From Glycomyces harbinensis (GTDB taxonomy: Bacteria > Actinomycetota > Actinomycetes > Mycobacteriales > Micromonosporaceae), in assembly GCF_900101745.1 (NCBI RefSeq), contig NZ_FNAD01000003.1, forward strand, positions 124,001 to 188,000: a DNA stretch of 64,000 nucleotides, given 5' to 3'. Below are positions 17,093 to 30,658 of this stretch, one piece after another (the first letter of the stretch is position 1; every line of letters starts with the position of its first letter). The notes below the pieces were generated by a model, which searched no databases, was not told the origin of the DNA, and saw only the letters and a program-made list of their open reading frames with translations. A program made the position numbers and the translations under genes.

Positions 17093-17139
17093 CAGCCAGC
17101 CGGTCGCCCGGCCAGCCAGCCAGCCGGATCAGGTTGCGG

Positions 17140-18102
17140 TCATTGGATATCGCGGCGCGGCTTCAGCTGGTCCACGAACCACACGTCCACGATGTCGCCC
17201 ACGATGGTCCGCACCGGATCGTTGGCCTCTTCCAGCGCTTCGCCGTCCCTGTACCCGATGACCACGTACATCAGGTAGTGGCCGTAGGTGTTGTAACCGA
17301 GCTGGGTGTCGCCCCGCCCGAGCTCCTCGGCGCCGCCGTCGCTGCGCAGGACCGCGAATCCGCCCTTCAGGCCCTCGGTGATCGCCGCGCTCAGCTCCGC
17401 GGCCGCGGCCGCGTCGTTCAGGTTCAGCACGCCCGCGGTCGCCACGTACTCGCCGTCGGGATTGACCAGGGTGGCGCGCACGGTCTGGGTGCAGTCGACG
17501 TCGGCGAGCAGCTCGGCCAGCTCGTCGAGCGCGGCCGCGGCGCAGTCGGTGAGCTCCTCGGTGTCGAGCACCTCGTACGCGCCCGCGGCCCCGGCCGGGG
17601 TGATCGTGCCGGCGCCGAACAGCTCCTCGATCGAGATCGGCTCGGCGTCGGTCTCGCGGCTCGCGATCGGGTCCACGACCTCGGGCGCGTCGGTCGCCTC
17701 GTCCGCAGTGGACGCCTGCCCCGGATCGGAGGCCGCGGCGCTCGGGGAGGCCTCCGGCTCGCCCTCGCGCAGCACGATGAACGCGCCCGCGGTGCACGCG
17801 GCCGCGACCGCCAGGCCGCTGACGACCGCCAGCGCCACGAGCCACCAGCGGGTGCGGCGGCGCGCGCGCTGGACGGCGCGGCGCAGCGGCCGGGACGCGT
17901 GGATGTGCTCCAGGTGCGCCTCCATCTCCTCCTCGGAGGCGAACGCCGCGGGCGGCAGCTCATCCGGGCCGAGCCGGACGGTCGGCGCGCCCATCTGCGC
18001 GCGGTCGTCGTACTCCGACCAGTCGTATCCCGGTTCGGGTCGGTTCCCGGGTCCCTGCGACTGCTGCTGCGGGACCCCGAAGGGGGACGGGCCATGTGCC
18101 AT
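17140..18102 (-). CDS. membrane-anchored protein of unknown function
   Basis: A 320-residue protein of unknown family. The N-terminus (1-82) is cytoplasmic and low-complexity (Pro/Gln then acidic), ending in Arg-rich RRAVQRARRRTR. One transmembrane helix follows (about 86-110, WWLVALAVVSGLAVAAACTAG), then a Ser/Ala/Glu linker and an extracytoplasmic domain (about 155-320) with two cysteines (LTDCAAA, DVDCTQT) that may pair. This layout recalls substrate-free sensor or septal proteins, but I assign no function. No strong ribosome site precedes ATG 18102. Divergent from the methyltransferase gene. Confidence 0.65.
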   Translation of the reverse strand: MAHGPSPFGVPQQQSQGPGNRPEPGYDWSEYDDRAQMGAPTVRLGPDELPPAAFASEEEMEAHLEHIHASRPLRRAVQRARRRTRWWLVALAVVSGLAVAAACTAGAFIVLREGEPEASPSAAASDPGQASTADEATDAPEVVDPIASRETDAEPISIEELFGAGTITPAGAAGAYEVLDTEELTDCAAAALDELAELLADVDCTQTVRATLVNPDGEYVATAGVLNLNDAAAAAELSAAITEGLKGGFAVLRSDGGAEELGRGDTQLGYNTYGHYLMYVVIGYRDGEALEEANDPVRTIVGDIVDVWFVDQLKPRRDIQ

Positions 18103-18314
18103 GGAGGCAGCTTAGACCCGTGCAGGGTCGAAACCGGCATACGTTCCCCCTGGAGATGGACGCCGCCGGGCGCCGTTCATCTTCCCGAGTGAACGGGGCA
18201 CCACATGACATATCACCGTTCACTCCCGCAGCTTCCGTCCCCACCGGCGCCGCGCAGATCTCTCCGCGCCGATCCCGCCGTCCCGGGCCGCCGGGGCGCG
18301 CGACAATAGCGGAT

Positions 18315-18917
18315 GTGTCTGACCAGCCAGAGCACTATTTCAGCGAGCAGCCCGCCGTCGACGACCGCGAGCGCACCATCGAGTTCGACCTCGACGGCGT
18401 CGCCTACGAGCTGACGACCTCGACCGGCGTCTTCTCCGGCAACCGCCTCGACCCCGGCACGAGCGTCCTGCTCCACAAGGTGGTCCCGCCCGAGGCCGCC
18501 GGCGTCTTCCTCGACCTCGGCTGCGGCTACGGGCCCATCAGCGCCGTGCTCGCCCAGCGCGAGGACGCCGAGGTCTGGGCCGTCGACGTCAACCGCCGCG
18601 CCCTCGACCTGACCCGGCGCAACACGGAGAAGGCCCCCGGCACGGTGCACGTCGCCGCGCCCGAGGCCGTCCCGGACGACCTGCGGTTCGACGAGATCTG
18701 GTCGAACCCGCCGATCAAGGTCGGCAAGGAGGCCCTCCACGAGCTGCTGGAGACCTGGCTGCCGCGCCTCAAGGACGGCGGCGTGGCCTGGCTCGTCGTC
18801 TCCAAGCACCTCGGCGCTGACTCGCTCGCGAAGTGGCTCAGCGGGAAGGGCTGGGACGTCGACAAGCACGCCAGCTCCAACGGGTACCGGGTGCTGCGGG
18901 TCGACCGCTCGGCCTAG
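18315..18917 (+). CDS. class I SAM-dependent methyltransferase, RsmC-like
   Basis: A 200-residue protein. Motif I for S-adenosylmethionine is LDLGCGYGPIS (about residues 61-71); the acidic end of the second strand is AVDVNRRALDL. SNPPIKVG is the NPP active-site motif of N-methyltransferases acting on a planar nitrogen. The pattern resembles the catalytic half of RsmC, which methylates G1207 of 16S rRNA; the N-terminal duplicate domain of RsmC is absent, as is usual in Gram-positives. Start GTG 18315 with a weak ribosome site. Target base is inferred. Confidence 0.8.
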   Translation: MSDQPEHYFSEQPAVDDRERTIEFDLDGVAYELTTSTGVFSGNRLDPGTSVLLHKVVPPEAAGVFLDLGCGYGPISAVLAQREDAEVWAVDVNRRALDLTRRNTEKAPGTVHVAAPEAVPDDLRFDEIWSNPPIKVGKEALHELLETWLPRLKDGGVAWLVVSKHLGADSLAKWLSGKGWDVDKHASSNGYRVLRVDRSA

Positions 18918-18981
18918 CCGCCCTGTCGCACCGGGGCCGTACGGTGGTGGGCACGCCCGCGCCGCCACCTGGGAGGACCTC

Positions 18982-19848
18982 GTGCTCCACTACGACCCCC
19001 GCACCGGATCGATCGAATGCCGACTCGCCTTGGAGGACATGGCGTTCGGCTGCGAACGGGAAGTGGAGTACGAAGCGGCCGGGCCCTGCGTCAACTGCGA
19101 GGGCCGCGGCGTCGACGAAGGCGACACCTGCGCGTACTGCGGCGGCAGCGGCACCATGCTCCTGCCCCGCACCGCCATCATTGAGCTCCCTCCCGGACTG
19201 TCCGAAGGTGATGTCCTGACGGTTCCGTGTGAGGGCATCGAAGACGGTGTCACGGTCGTCGTGGGCCAGGATCACCATCCGGTGTTCAAAAGGGACGGAC
19301 TCGACCTGCGCACCGCCGTCAACGTCGAGGAGTTCCTGCTCCAAGAGGGCGGTGCGATCGACGTCGAGACCCTCGGCGGCGAGATCCTCGTCAAGATCGC
19401 GGCGGGGCTCGCGGACCGCACCGTCCTGCGCGTCGCGGGCCAGGGCATGCCCGCGCGGGAGGACCCCGGACACCGAGGCGACCTGCTGGTGACCGTCATC
19501 GCCGAAGCGGCGAAGCCCGACCTTGCGACCGGAGGCCGCGGCGTCGACCGGGTCGTGGCGGGCGGATTCGCCCTGGTGCTGGTGGGCCTGGCGATCATCG
19601 TCGCCACCGTCCTGGTCCGCGCTGGCGCCGACGTGTGCGAACCGAGCGAACAGGTCAGGTGCGTGCGCGTCACCAGCACCACGACCGTCGAGGTGAGCGC
19701 CGACGAGCAGGAGGAGCGGCTCGACCTCATGGCCATCGCGTTCGGCGCGACCGGACTGGTCGTGACCGGTGTCGGGGTTCGCGTCGCGTACCGCGGTTAC
19801 CAGCGGATCCGCGAGGACGAGGCGCCGGTTCAGGCCAGCCCCCAGTGA
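18982..19848 (+). CDS. J-domain-less DnaJ-like protein with C-terminal membrane helices
   Basis: A 288-residue protein. It opens directly in the DnaJ substrate-binding region (ECRLALEDMAFGCEREVEYE), with two zinc motifs CVNCEGRG (36-43) and CAYCGGSG (50-57) instead of the four of DnaJ. The C-terminal client-binding fold follows (IIELPPGLSEGDVL, VVVGQDHHPVFKRDGLDL, GQGMPAREDPGHRGDLLV) to about residue 175. Two transmembrane helices (about 190-212 and 249-270) end the protein. There is no HPD-containing J domain, so it cannot stimulate Hsp70 in the usual way. GTG 18982 with GGGAGG upstream. Function unknown; a membrane-tethered chaperone-like binder is an inference. Confidence 0.8.
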   Translation: MLHYDPRTGSIECRLALEDMAFGCEREVEYEAAGPCVNCEGRGVDEGDTCAYCGGSGTMLLPRTAIIELPPGLSEGDVLTVPCEGIEDGVTVVVGQDHHPVFKRDGLDLRTAVNVEEFLLQEGGAIDVETLGGEILVKIAAGLADRTVLRVAGQGMPAREDPGHRGDLLVTVIAEAAKPDLATGGRGVDRVVAGGFALVLVGLAIIVATVLVRAGADVCEPSEQVRCVRVTSTTTVEVSADEQEERLDLMAIAFGATGLVVTGVGVRVAYRGYQRIREDEAPVQASPQ

Positions 19849-19929
19849 CGGCGGTGTCCACTTCCTGACACCACGGTTGCGAAGTACGCTCGCGATGGCG
19901 TAGCGTCACCGCCGTAAACGAATAACACC

Positions 19930-20014
19930 CACGGGAGTCCGATGCATCGGGCTGAGAGGGGACTTGGTAGTCCCGACCGTCGAACCTGATCCAGATCATG
20001 CTGGCGCAGGGAGA
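19930..20014 (+). ncRNA. TPP riboswitch (THI element)
   Basis: The two invariant TPP-aptamer blocks are present in order and spacing: CGGGCTGAGAGGG (about 19948-19960), which recognises the pyrimidine, and CGAACCTGATCCAGATCATG (19981-20000) followed by CTGGCGCAGGGA, which binds the diphosphate. A GGGAGTCC...GGTAGTCCC pairing frames the aptamer. It lies immediately before thiE, with the ribosome-site-like GAGAAGGAG right after, so TPP binding probably hides translation initiation of the operon. No terminator hairpin is visible. Confidence 0.95.
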
Positions 20015-20021
20015 AGGAGCT

Positions 20022-21376
20022 ATGCAGGCTACTCGTCTACCCCGACTCCACGTCATCACCGACACCCGCGGCCCCGTCGCGGCCGGTGGCTTTCGGTCAG
20101 CGGCGCAACGCGATCCGTTGGCACATCACGACGGCATCGCCGACATCGGCAGTCCGGCCGCGTCCGCAGGGCTTCATGCGGCCGCACGACGCGATCCGGC
20201 TCTGGCGGTCGGTCTCGGCGGAGCTTTGGACCGAAGCGATCCGGATGACTCCAGCGGCGCTGGTCGCGCGGCGCCGATGGAAGGCGGTTTCAGCGGGGCT
20301 TTCGGCGTTGCGATGACGGCAGGTGACCTCGCCGGCGACGCGCTCAACGCGGCCACGCGATCCGTTCCGGCCGTAGGAGATCCCGATGGATTTCCCCAAG
20401 GTCGCCCCGCCGCCGCGGTTCGCCGAAGCGAACTCCTCGCCGCAGGGCCTCGCGATCCCGTCTCAGTGGTCGCCGCCGCGCTGGCGGCCGGGGCTCGCCT
20501 CGTCCAGATCCGGCCCGAGGACCACTACACCGACCGCGCGGCCTTCGACCTCGCCGCCGCGATCGCCGCGCTCTGCGACGCGCACGGCGCGTTGTGCCTC
20601 GTCAACGACCGCGTCCACATCGCGCAGGCCGTGGGCGCCGACGGGGTTCACCTCGGCGCCGACGACCTGCCGGTCGACGTCGCGCGACGGCTCCTCCCCG
20701 CCGCTTCGATCATCGGCGGCACGTGCCGCGACCCCGAGTCGGCGCGGGCCGCACGCAGGGCCGGCGCCACATACCTCGGGGTCGGACCCGTCTGGGCGAC
20801 GAGCACGAAGGCCGGTCTGCCCCAGGCGATCGGGCTCGAAGGCCTGGCGGCGGTGTGCGAGGCCGTCGACCTCCCGGTGATCGCCATCGGCGGCATCACC
20901 GCCGAGCGCGCGGCACAATGCCGCGAGGTCGGAGCCTATGGAGTCGCGGTCGTCGGCGCGATCGCGGCTGCGGATGATCCCGGACGCGCGACGGCCGAAC
21001 TCCTTGAGGCCGTAGGAGAAAGCCCGACGGGTAGCGGCCTCGATGAGCGGACCGCCGACCGGAACCAGGTACGGCTCAGGGCCGCGGGCGAAGCCCGGCC
21101 GGGCCGCGACATCGCGGACGCGCCGGCAAGTTTCATCGCCCCACAAGGCGACCAGGACCGGGTTCGAATTGAGGCCGCGGGCGAAGCCCGGCCGAGCCGC
21201 GATGTCGCGGACGCACCGGCAAGTGGCGTCATCGCCGATGCAGCCGCCGACCGGAACCCGGTTCGACCCGATGCCATGGACGGAAGCCGGCCGGGCCATG
21301 ATTTCGCCGCCGCCGCCCCCGAGGACGACGGAGGCTCGCCACGGCCCGCGTCCTTCTCTCCGGCGGGGGAGCGCTG

Positions 21377-21377
<1 letters not shown>
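20022..21377 (+). CDS. thiE: thiamine-phosphate synthase with large insertion and repeat tail
   Basis: ThiE joins HMP-pyrophosphate and thiazole phosphate to thiamine phosphate. The core is recognisable: VITDT (11-15), QIRPEDHYTDR, LVNDRVHIAQAVGADGVHLGADD, YLGVGPVWATSTK, PVIAIGGI. Length is 451 residues against the usual ~215. About 115-125 extra residues lie between the first strand (residue 16) and the first helix (about 145), and about 118 after the core (333-451). The tail has three ~30-residue repeats of the form DRN.VR...GEARPGRDIADAPAS. The usual Lys of the QLR.K pyrophosphate site is Glu here. Start ATG 20022, just past the riboswitch. The stop overlaps thiO (TGATG). Confidence 0.88.
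21057..21335 (+). repeat. three diverged ~93-bp tandem repeats inside the 3' part of thiE
   Basis: Units begin at 21057, 21150 and 21249, each opening GACC(G/A)GGA(C/A)C. The first two are closely related through GGGCGAAGCCCGGCC and TCGCGGACGC; the third is more diverged and shorter. All unit lengths are multiples of three, so the frame is kept. Confidence 0.85.
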
Positions 21378-24610
<3,233 letters not shown>

Positions 24611-24642
24611 GCGGTGTCCGGAACGGCGGAGCGGTACTGCGG

Positions 24643-24711
24643 GCACGGCGAAAGCCTCGCGGTGCCGGATCGCAGCGCCCCCGATGCAAGAGTGCCCGAC
24701 CGGTCCGACAC
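24643..24711 (+). repeat. dispersed ~69-bp repeat, left copy
   Basis: Begins GCACGGCGAA, then GCGCCCCCGA, and ends TGCCCGACCGGTCCGACAC. The right copy is at 24834-24902; both are exactly 69 bp and flank the 8-bp array. Confidence 0.85.
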
Positions 24712-24720
24712 TTTTCGGGG

Positions 24721-24800
24721 CCGCTGGGCCGCTGGGCCGCTGGGCCGCTGGGCCGCTGGGCCGCTGGGCCGCTGGGCCGCTGGGCCGCTGGGCCGCTGGG
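24721..24800 (+). repeat. ten perfect copies of CCGCTGGG
   Basis: An 80-bp array of the octamer CCGCTGGG without a single mismatch, in the thiD-thiC spacer. Ten identical units imply recent expansion or continual slippage. The unit length is not a multiple of three and the array is noncoding, so copy-number change would alter spacing, not a protein. Confidence 0.97.
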
Positions 24801-24833
24801 CCGGCTTCGGCTGGCGGGCCGGGCGGTTCGCGG

Positions 24834-24902
24834 GCACGGCGAATGCCATGTGCCGCCGTTCGCAGGCGCCCCCGAACCAACCATGCCCGACCGGTCCGAC
24901 AA
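24834..24902 (+). repeat. dispersed ~69-bp repeat, right copy
   Basis: Begins GCACGGCGAA, then GGCGCCCCCGAA, and ends TGCCCGACCGGTCCGACAA. Same length and landmarks as the left copy (24643-24711). Confidence 0.85.
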
Positions 24903-24956
24903 CGTTCCTCGCCGCGCTCTCGTGAGCCGCGCGCGACCCGAACTCGCCATCACTGA

Positions 24957-26558
<1,602 letters not shown>

Positions 26559-26672
26559 CCTGCACCGAAACCGACGCCGGCGGCGCACGACACGCGCCGT
26601 CGGCGGCGAGATCGGTGGACTTGGGCCGGTATGGTGTGCTCACCCGACCCCCCGACCCCTCAAGGAGCAGCA

Positions 26673-27902
26673 GTGGGCGACTACGAGCGGATCTCGGTCG
26701 ACACCGAGACCAAGAACGCGTTCGACGAGGCGACCGGCGACGACCCGGTGCTCAACGGCGCCCGCGCCCTCCCCGGCGTCACCCAGACGGTCGACGCCGG
26801 ATCCGCGGTCTGGGACATGGTCCAAGGCGACACCGGCGTCGCCGAAGGCGTCAGCGCCATCGCCATGGACGCGATGCACCTCGGCGCCCAGGCGACCGCG
26901 TTCGCCCTCGAACCCGTCGCCACGCTCGCCGGCTGGGGCCTCGACGTCCTCCTCGCCCTCGTCACCCCGCTCCAGGACGCCCTCGACTGGGTCACCGGCA
27001 GCCCCGCCCAGATGCGCGAGAGCTCCGAGGTCTGGGACCGCATCGCACAGGCCAACAACGACCTCAGCCAGGCCGTCGCCGACAACCTCCAGCCGCTGAG
27101 CAACTGGTCCGGCCAGGACGCCGCCATGGCCAAGCTCAAAGGCAACGTGATCGCCGCCGGGTTCTACGGCGCGGGCAGCATGTCCAACGACCTCAGCGGC
27201 CTCCTCGCCGGCGCGCAGCTCCTCGCCGACACGATCCAGGCCGTCATCAAGTACCTGATCTCCAAACTCATCGAGTACTTCATCGTCGAGATCGCCCCCA
27301 TGATCCTGGCCTCCCCGGCCACCTTCGGCGCCAGCGCCGCCATGGGCATCTCCTGGGCCACCGTCCGCGCCTCCCAGACGGCCGTCTCCGTCAGCGCCAA
27401 GATCGCCAAGATCACGACCATGTTCGGCAAGCTCTCCCAGATCCTCGTCAAGATCGCGAGCAGCCGCGTCGGCATGGTCGCGATCGACGCCCTCCGCAAC
27501 AGCCTCCCGGGCTTCATCGGCGGCATCGGCGACGCCTCCGGCGACCAGGGCTCCATCTCGGGAGGGACCGGACCCGTCCAGGTCGACGCCGCCGAGATCA
27601 GCGCGTCGGTGCCCACCTTCAAACTGATCGCCACCGACGCCGCCGGCGTCGCCGACAAGGTCGACGAGACCATCGCCGACGACCTCACCTGGGGCATCAC
27701 CGGCTGGTTCTTCGCCTCCAGCTACAACTCGCAGTGCGAGGACATGAAGACGATGATGGGATTCTCCGAGGAGACCGTCAACCTCCTCGCGACCAACATC
27801 GAAGCCTGCGCCGCGGACTGGGACTCCGCCGACCGCGAGCTGGGCGACCTGTTCACCGGACTCGAAGTCCAGGTCGTCGGCGCCAGCCCGGATGGGTGCT
27901 GA
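26673..27902 (+). CDS. helical WXG/ESX-substrate-like protein of unknown function
   Basis: A 409-residue, largely alpha-helical protein. No family is recognised with certainty. Residues about 105-180 contain helices around a WSGQDA turn, like the W-x-G hairpin of type VII secretion substrates, here inside a longer protein as in LXG/PPE-type proteins. A hydrophobic middle (LIEYFIVEIAPMILASPATFG...) could insert in membrane. The C-terminus has a few cysteines (NSQCED, EACAAD, final Cys). GTG 26673 is chosen because AAGGAG precedes it and the upstream codons are low-complexity. It overlaps the next gene by 11 bp, so the pair is cotranslated. No secretion machinery gene lies nearby. Confidence 0.6.
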   Translation: MGDYERISVDTETKNAFDEATGDDPVLNGARALPGVTQTVDAGSAVWDMVQGDTGVAEGVSAIAMDAMHLGAQATAFALEPVATLAGWGLDVLLALVTPLQDALDWVTGSPAQMRESSEVWDRIAQANNDLSQAVADNLQPLSNWSGQDAAMAKLKGNVIAAGFYGAGSMSNDLSGLLAGAQLLADTIQAVIKYLISKLIEYFIVEIAPMILASPATFGASAAMGISWATVRASQTAVSVSAKIAKITTMFGKLSQILVKIASSRVGMVAIDALRNSLPGFIGGIGDASGDQGSISGGTGPVQVDAAEISASVPTFKLIATDAAGVADKVDETIADDLTWGITGWFFASSYNSQCEDMKTMMGFSEETVNLLATNIEACAADWDSADRELGDLFTGLEVQVVGASPDGC

Positions 27903-29064
27903 CGGCAGGGGACGGGGAACGCTCCGCATCCACGTCCCGCGGATCGAGACCCAGGACCTCGACCCCGAATCGTCGCTCGCGATCGTGGGGATGTCGAAGG
28001 CCTCGCCGGCGATCCTGGTCGACGGGCGCCCCGCCGACCCCCGCCCCGAGGACGCGAAGCACGCCCGCCTCGACCTGCCGCTCGCCGCCGGCGAGCACCG
28101 CGTCGAGGTCATGGTCAAGCAGTCCTACGAGACCGTCGCCGTCGACGTCCGCCCCGGGCGGACCACCGACCTGCACATCGGCTACCTGCGGGACCGCCAC
28201 GGCGAGGACCGGCTGCACGTCGGCACCGAGGAACACGTCCGCCAGGCCCTCGCCCCCGCCGCCTCGCCGAGCGTCGTCAGCGGCGTGCGATGGGGCTGCG
28301 GCACCTGGTTCCCCCTCCTCATCGCCGGCGCCGTCGCCGGCACGCTCCTGCGCGACCGCTTCGGATGGAGCGCCGGGGCCGTCGCCATCGCCGTCATCGG
28401 CGCCGCCACGGCCCTGGCCCTGCTCGCCGCCGCCGTCGCCGCGATCAGTCGCCGCGGCCCCCGCGCCGACCCCGCCGCCACCGCGCCCGAACCCGTGACG
28501 CTCGCCGCGACCGCCGCCGGACCCGTGCTCCTGGTGCCCGCGGCCGCCGCCCCGCCCGGCGGCGCCGGCGTCCTCCTGCGGGTCCGCGCCCGACCCCGCA
28601 CCCTGCACATGATCGGCTTCGACAAGCGGCTGCGCGACACCATCGGCCTGGGCCACTACGAGTTCTACTGGAACGAGTTCGCCGACTGGGTCGACGCGCC
28701 CCGCGTCCACCTCGACGGCGAACCCCTCGGCGCGGGCTGGGGCACCTGGTGGATCCCGTGCCGCCCCGGGGCCAGGCGGCTGCGGGTCCAGGTCGGCGGC
28801 ATCCGCGACCCCCGCGGCGACGGCCCGGCCGGGAGCGCCTTCGAGGCCGAGACGGCCGTCGACGTCCCCGACGGCGCCGCCGTCGAGATCACCGCCTGGT
28901 TCAACTTCCTCGACCTGGTCAACGAGCGCGAACGCGCGCACCCCGGCGCGGTCTCGCGCTGGCAGCGCGTCATGCGGTCCCAGGACCGGTACCGGCCGCT
29001 GTCCGAGCAGGCCGCCGCCGAGCCCGGACTGGAGTTCACCCGCGGCCGCGAGCAGCCCCGCTGA
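27892..29064 (+). CDS. membrane protein with two flanking beta-rich domains, unknown
   Basis: A 390-residue protein with no recognised family. Residues about 10-100 look like a beta-sandwich (RLDLPLAAGEHRVEVMVKQSYETVAVDVRPGR), two hydrophobic helices follow (about 135-155 and 160-187), then a second beta-rich region (about 215-350) with a similar rhythm (RRLRVQVGG...AVDVPDGAAVEITAWF). The halves may be diverged duplicates on the same side of the membrane. ATG 27892 lies inside the end of the preceding gene, implying coupled translation with it. Role unknown. Confidence 0.6.
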   Translation: MGADGRGRGTLRIHVPRIETQDLDPESSLAIVGMSKASPAILVDGRPADPRPEDAKHARLDLPLAAGEHRVEVMVKQSYETVAVDVRPGRTTDLHIGYLRDRHGEDRLHVGTEEHVRQALAPAASPSVVSGVRWGCGTWFPLLIAGAVAGTLLRDRFGWSAGAVAIAVIGAATALALLAAAVAAISRRGPRADPAATAPEPVTLAATAAGPVLLVPAAAAPPGGAGVLLRVRARPRTLHMIGFDKRLRDTIGLGHYEFYWNEFADWVDAPRVHLDGEPLGAGWGTWWIPCRPGARRLRVQVGGIRDPRGDGPAGSAFEAETAVDVPDGAAVEITAWFNFLDLVNERERAHPGAVSRWQRVMRSQDRYRPLSEQAAAEPGLEFTRGREQPR

Positions 29065-29322
29065 AAGTGCTGTATCCGAGGTCACGGCGGCCGCCGTCAA
29101 GGCGGCCGCCACCACCGCGTAGACTTGGCGGCTGTTGTTCGAGTGTTTCCGCACCGGGTCGTTTCAGGGCCCGAAATCACCGCCGCGGAGACGCTGTCCA
29201 ACGAATCCCACGCCAGTCGCCCAGCGGCCGGCGCGCGCCGTTCCGGGCCGACGGGATTCAGGCGGTCCCGCCTCTCATCTGCGGGATTCGTTCCACACCG
29301 ACAACGAAAGCTAGGTAACACT

Positions 29323-29766
29323 GTGCCGACGTACAGCCCCAAGCCGGGCGACATCGACCCGCAGTGGCTCGTGATCGACGCGACCGACGTGGTGTTGGGT
29401 CGTCTCGCGACGCACGCAGCCGATCTGCTTCGCGGCAAGCACAAGCCCACCTTCGCGCCGAACACCGACATGGGCGACTATGTCATCGTCGTGAACGCCG
29501 AGAAGGTCGTGCTGACCCGCAACAAGCTCCAGACCAAGAAGGCGTACCGCCACTCGGGCTACCCGGGCGGCCTCAAGGAGAAGTCCTACGCCGAGTTCAT
29601 GCAGAAGGCCCCGCACAAGGTGGTCGAAAAGGCTGTCTTCGGCATGCTGCCGAAGAACAAGCTCGGCCGCTCCGTGGCCAAGAAGCTGAAGGTCTACGCG
29701 GGTCCTGGCCACCCGCACACCGCCCAGCAGCCGAAGCCGTACGAGATCACGAAGATCGCGCAGTAG
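29323..29766 (+). CDS. rplM: ribosomal protein uL13
   Basis: A 147-residue early-assembling large-subunit protein. Starts [20 protein letters not shown], with [29 protein letters not shown] and the C-terminal [14 protein letters not shown]. Start GTG 29323; an in-frame GTG far upstream has no family match. Begins the rplM-rpsI operon after a 258-bp spacer that must hold its promoter. Confidence 0.96.
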   Translation: MPTYSPKPGDIDPQWLVIDATDVVLGRLATHAADLLRGKHKPTFAPNTDMGDYVIVVNAEKVVLTRNKLQTKKAYRHSGYPGGLKEKSYAEFMQKAPHKVVEKAVFGMLPKNKLGRSVAKKLKVYAGPGHPHTAQQPKPYEITKIAQ

Positions 29767-29790
29767 GCGCGGGCGTAGAGGAGCATTCAC

Positions 29791-30420
29791 ATGAGTGACG
29801 AGATCCAGGCCAACGAGGCCACCGAGACCCCCGAGGTCCCCGAGGCTCCGGCCGTCGAGGCCGAAGCCGTCGAAGCGGAGGCCCCCGAGGCTCCCGCCGA
29901 GGCCCCTGCCGAGGTCGAAGCGACCCCCGCCGAGGTCGCCGAAGTCATCGCCGAGGCCCCCGAGGTCCCGGTCGAGGTCCCCGCCGACGTCGCCGCCGCG
30001 CCGTCCGTGCCGACCATCCCCGCGGTGCCGTCCGACCGCGCCATCCAGACCGTGGGCCGCCGCAAGCGCGCGATCGCCCGCGTCCGCCTGGTGTCCGGCA
30101 CCGGCAAGTACGTCGTCAACGGCAAGAGCCTCGAGGACTACTTCCCGAGCAAGGTCCACCAGCAGACCGTGGCCGAGCCCTTCGTGACCGTCGAGGCCGG
30201 CGACAACTTCGACGTCCTGGTCAACATCAAGGGCGGCGGCGCCACCGGTCAGGCCGGGGCCCTGCGCCTCGGCATCGCCCGGGCCCTGCTCGAGGTCGAC
30301 CCGAACATGCGCCCGGCCCTCAAGGCCGCCGGCTTCCTGACCCGCGACGCCCGCGAGAAGGAAAGCAAGAAGTACGGTCTCAAGAAGGCCCGCAAGGCGC
30401 CGCAGTACTCGAAGCGCTAG
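29791..30420 (+). CDS. rpsI: ribosomal protein uS9 with long acidic N-terminal extension
   Basis: A 209-residue protein. The S9 domain starts near residue 83 ([17 protein letters not shown]) and ends with the tRNA-contacting tail [12 protein letters not shown]. Residues 1-82 are an extension made almost wholly of Ala, Glu, Pro and Val ([20 protein letters not shown]), acidic and probably disordered. Known: many actinobacterial S9 proteins have shorter extensions of about 40 residues. ATG 29791 has GAGGAG upstream, 24 bp after rplM. A strong terminator follows. Confidence 0.95.
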   Translation: MSDEIQANEATETPEVPEAPAVEAEAVEAEAPEAPAEAPAEVEATPAEVAEVIAEAPEVPVEVPADVAAAPSVPTIPAVPSDRAIQTVGRRKRAIARVRLVSGTGKYVVNGKSLEDYFPSKVHQQTVAEPFVTVEAGDNFDVLVNIKGGGATGQAGALRLGIARALLEVDPNMRPALKAAGFLTRDAREKESKKYGLKKARKAPQYSKR

Positions 30421-30467
30421 CACGCCTTCCCCGCTTGCGGGGCGACGCGCTAGTCTGCACAAGCGAC

Positions 30468-30506
30468 GGGGCTGCCGAGGACAACCTCGGCAGCCCCTCT
30501 CTCTTT
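30468..30506 (+). terminator. terminator of rplM-rpsI
   Basis: A perfect 13-bp stem, GGGGCTGCCGAGG (30468-30480) with CCTCGGCAGCCCC (30485-30497), ACAA loop, followed by pyrimidine-rich TCTCTCTTT. Classic intrinsic terminator. Confidence 0.92.
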
Positions 30507-30658
30507 GCCACCCGGCACTGCCAACCGGCACTGCCGCCGAGTCAAGGGCCGGTCGCGGCCCGCGGGCCTCGCAAGCCGAGACGACTCCCGGGTCGCCGGC
30601 TTCGCCGAGAGCGGCCCGCGGGCTCCGCACCGGCACCGCCAAGATGGGAAGCCACACC

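Larger units (their letters stand above)
16459..17139. other. 681-bp repeat-bearing intergenic region
   Basis: No credible gene. It contains the promoter of the minus-strand nuclease, five 37-bp tandem repeats (16666-16840), an 8-bp tandem repeat (17053-17092) and the 3' flank of the minus-strand gene at 17140. Open frames across the 37-bp array on either strand are Arg/Ala-rich artefacts of the repeat. Confidence 0.6.

Noticed and set aside
24721-24800. Coding repeat protein across the octamer array
   Set aside because: Frames here give Ala/Gly/Leu/Arg/Trp octapeptide artefacts with no ribosome site; unit length 8 would shift frame on slippage.
26631-26672. Longer start for the WXG-like gene
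   Set aside because: The added 14 residues are low-complexity and overlap the AAGGAG that serves GTG 26673.
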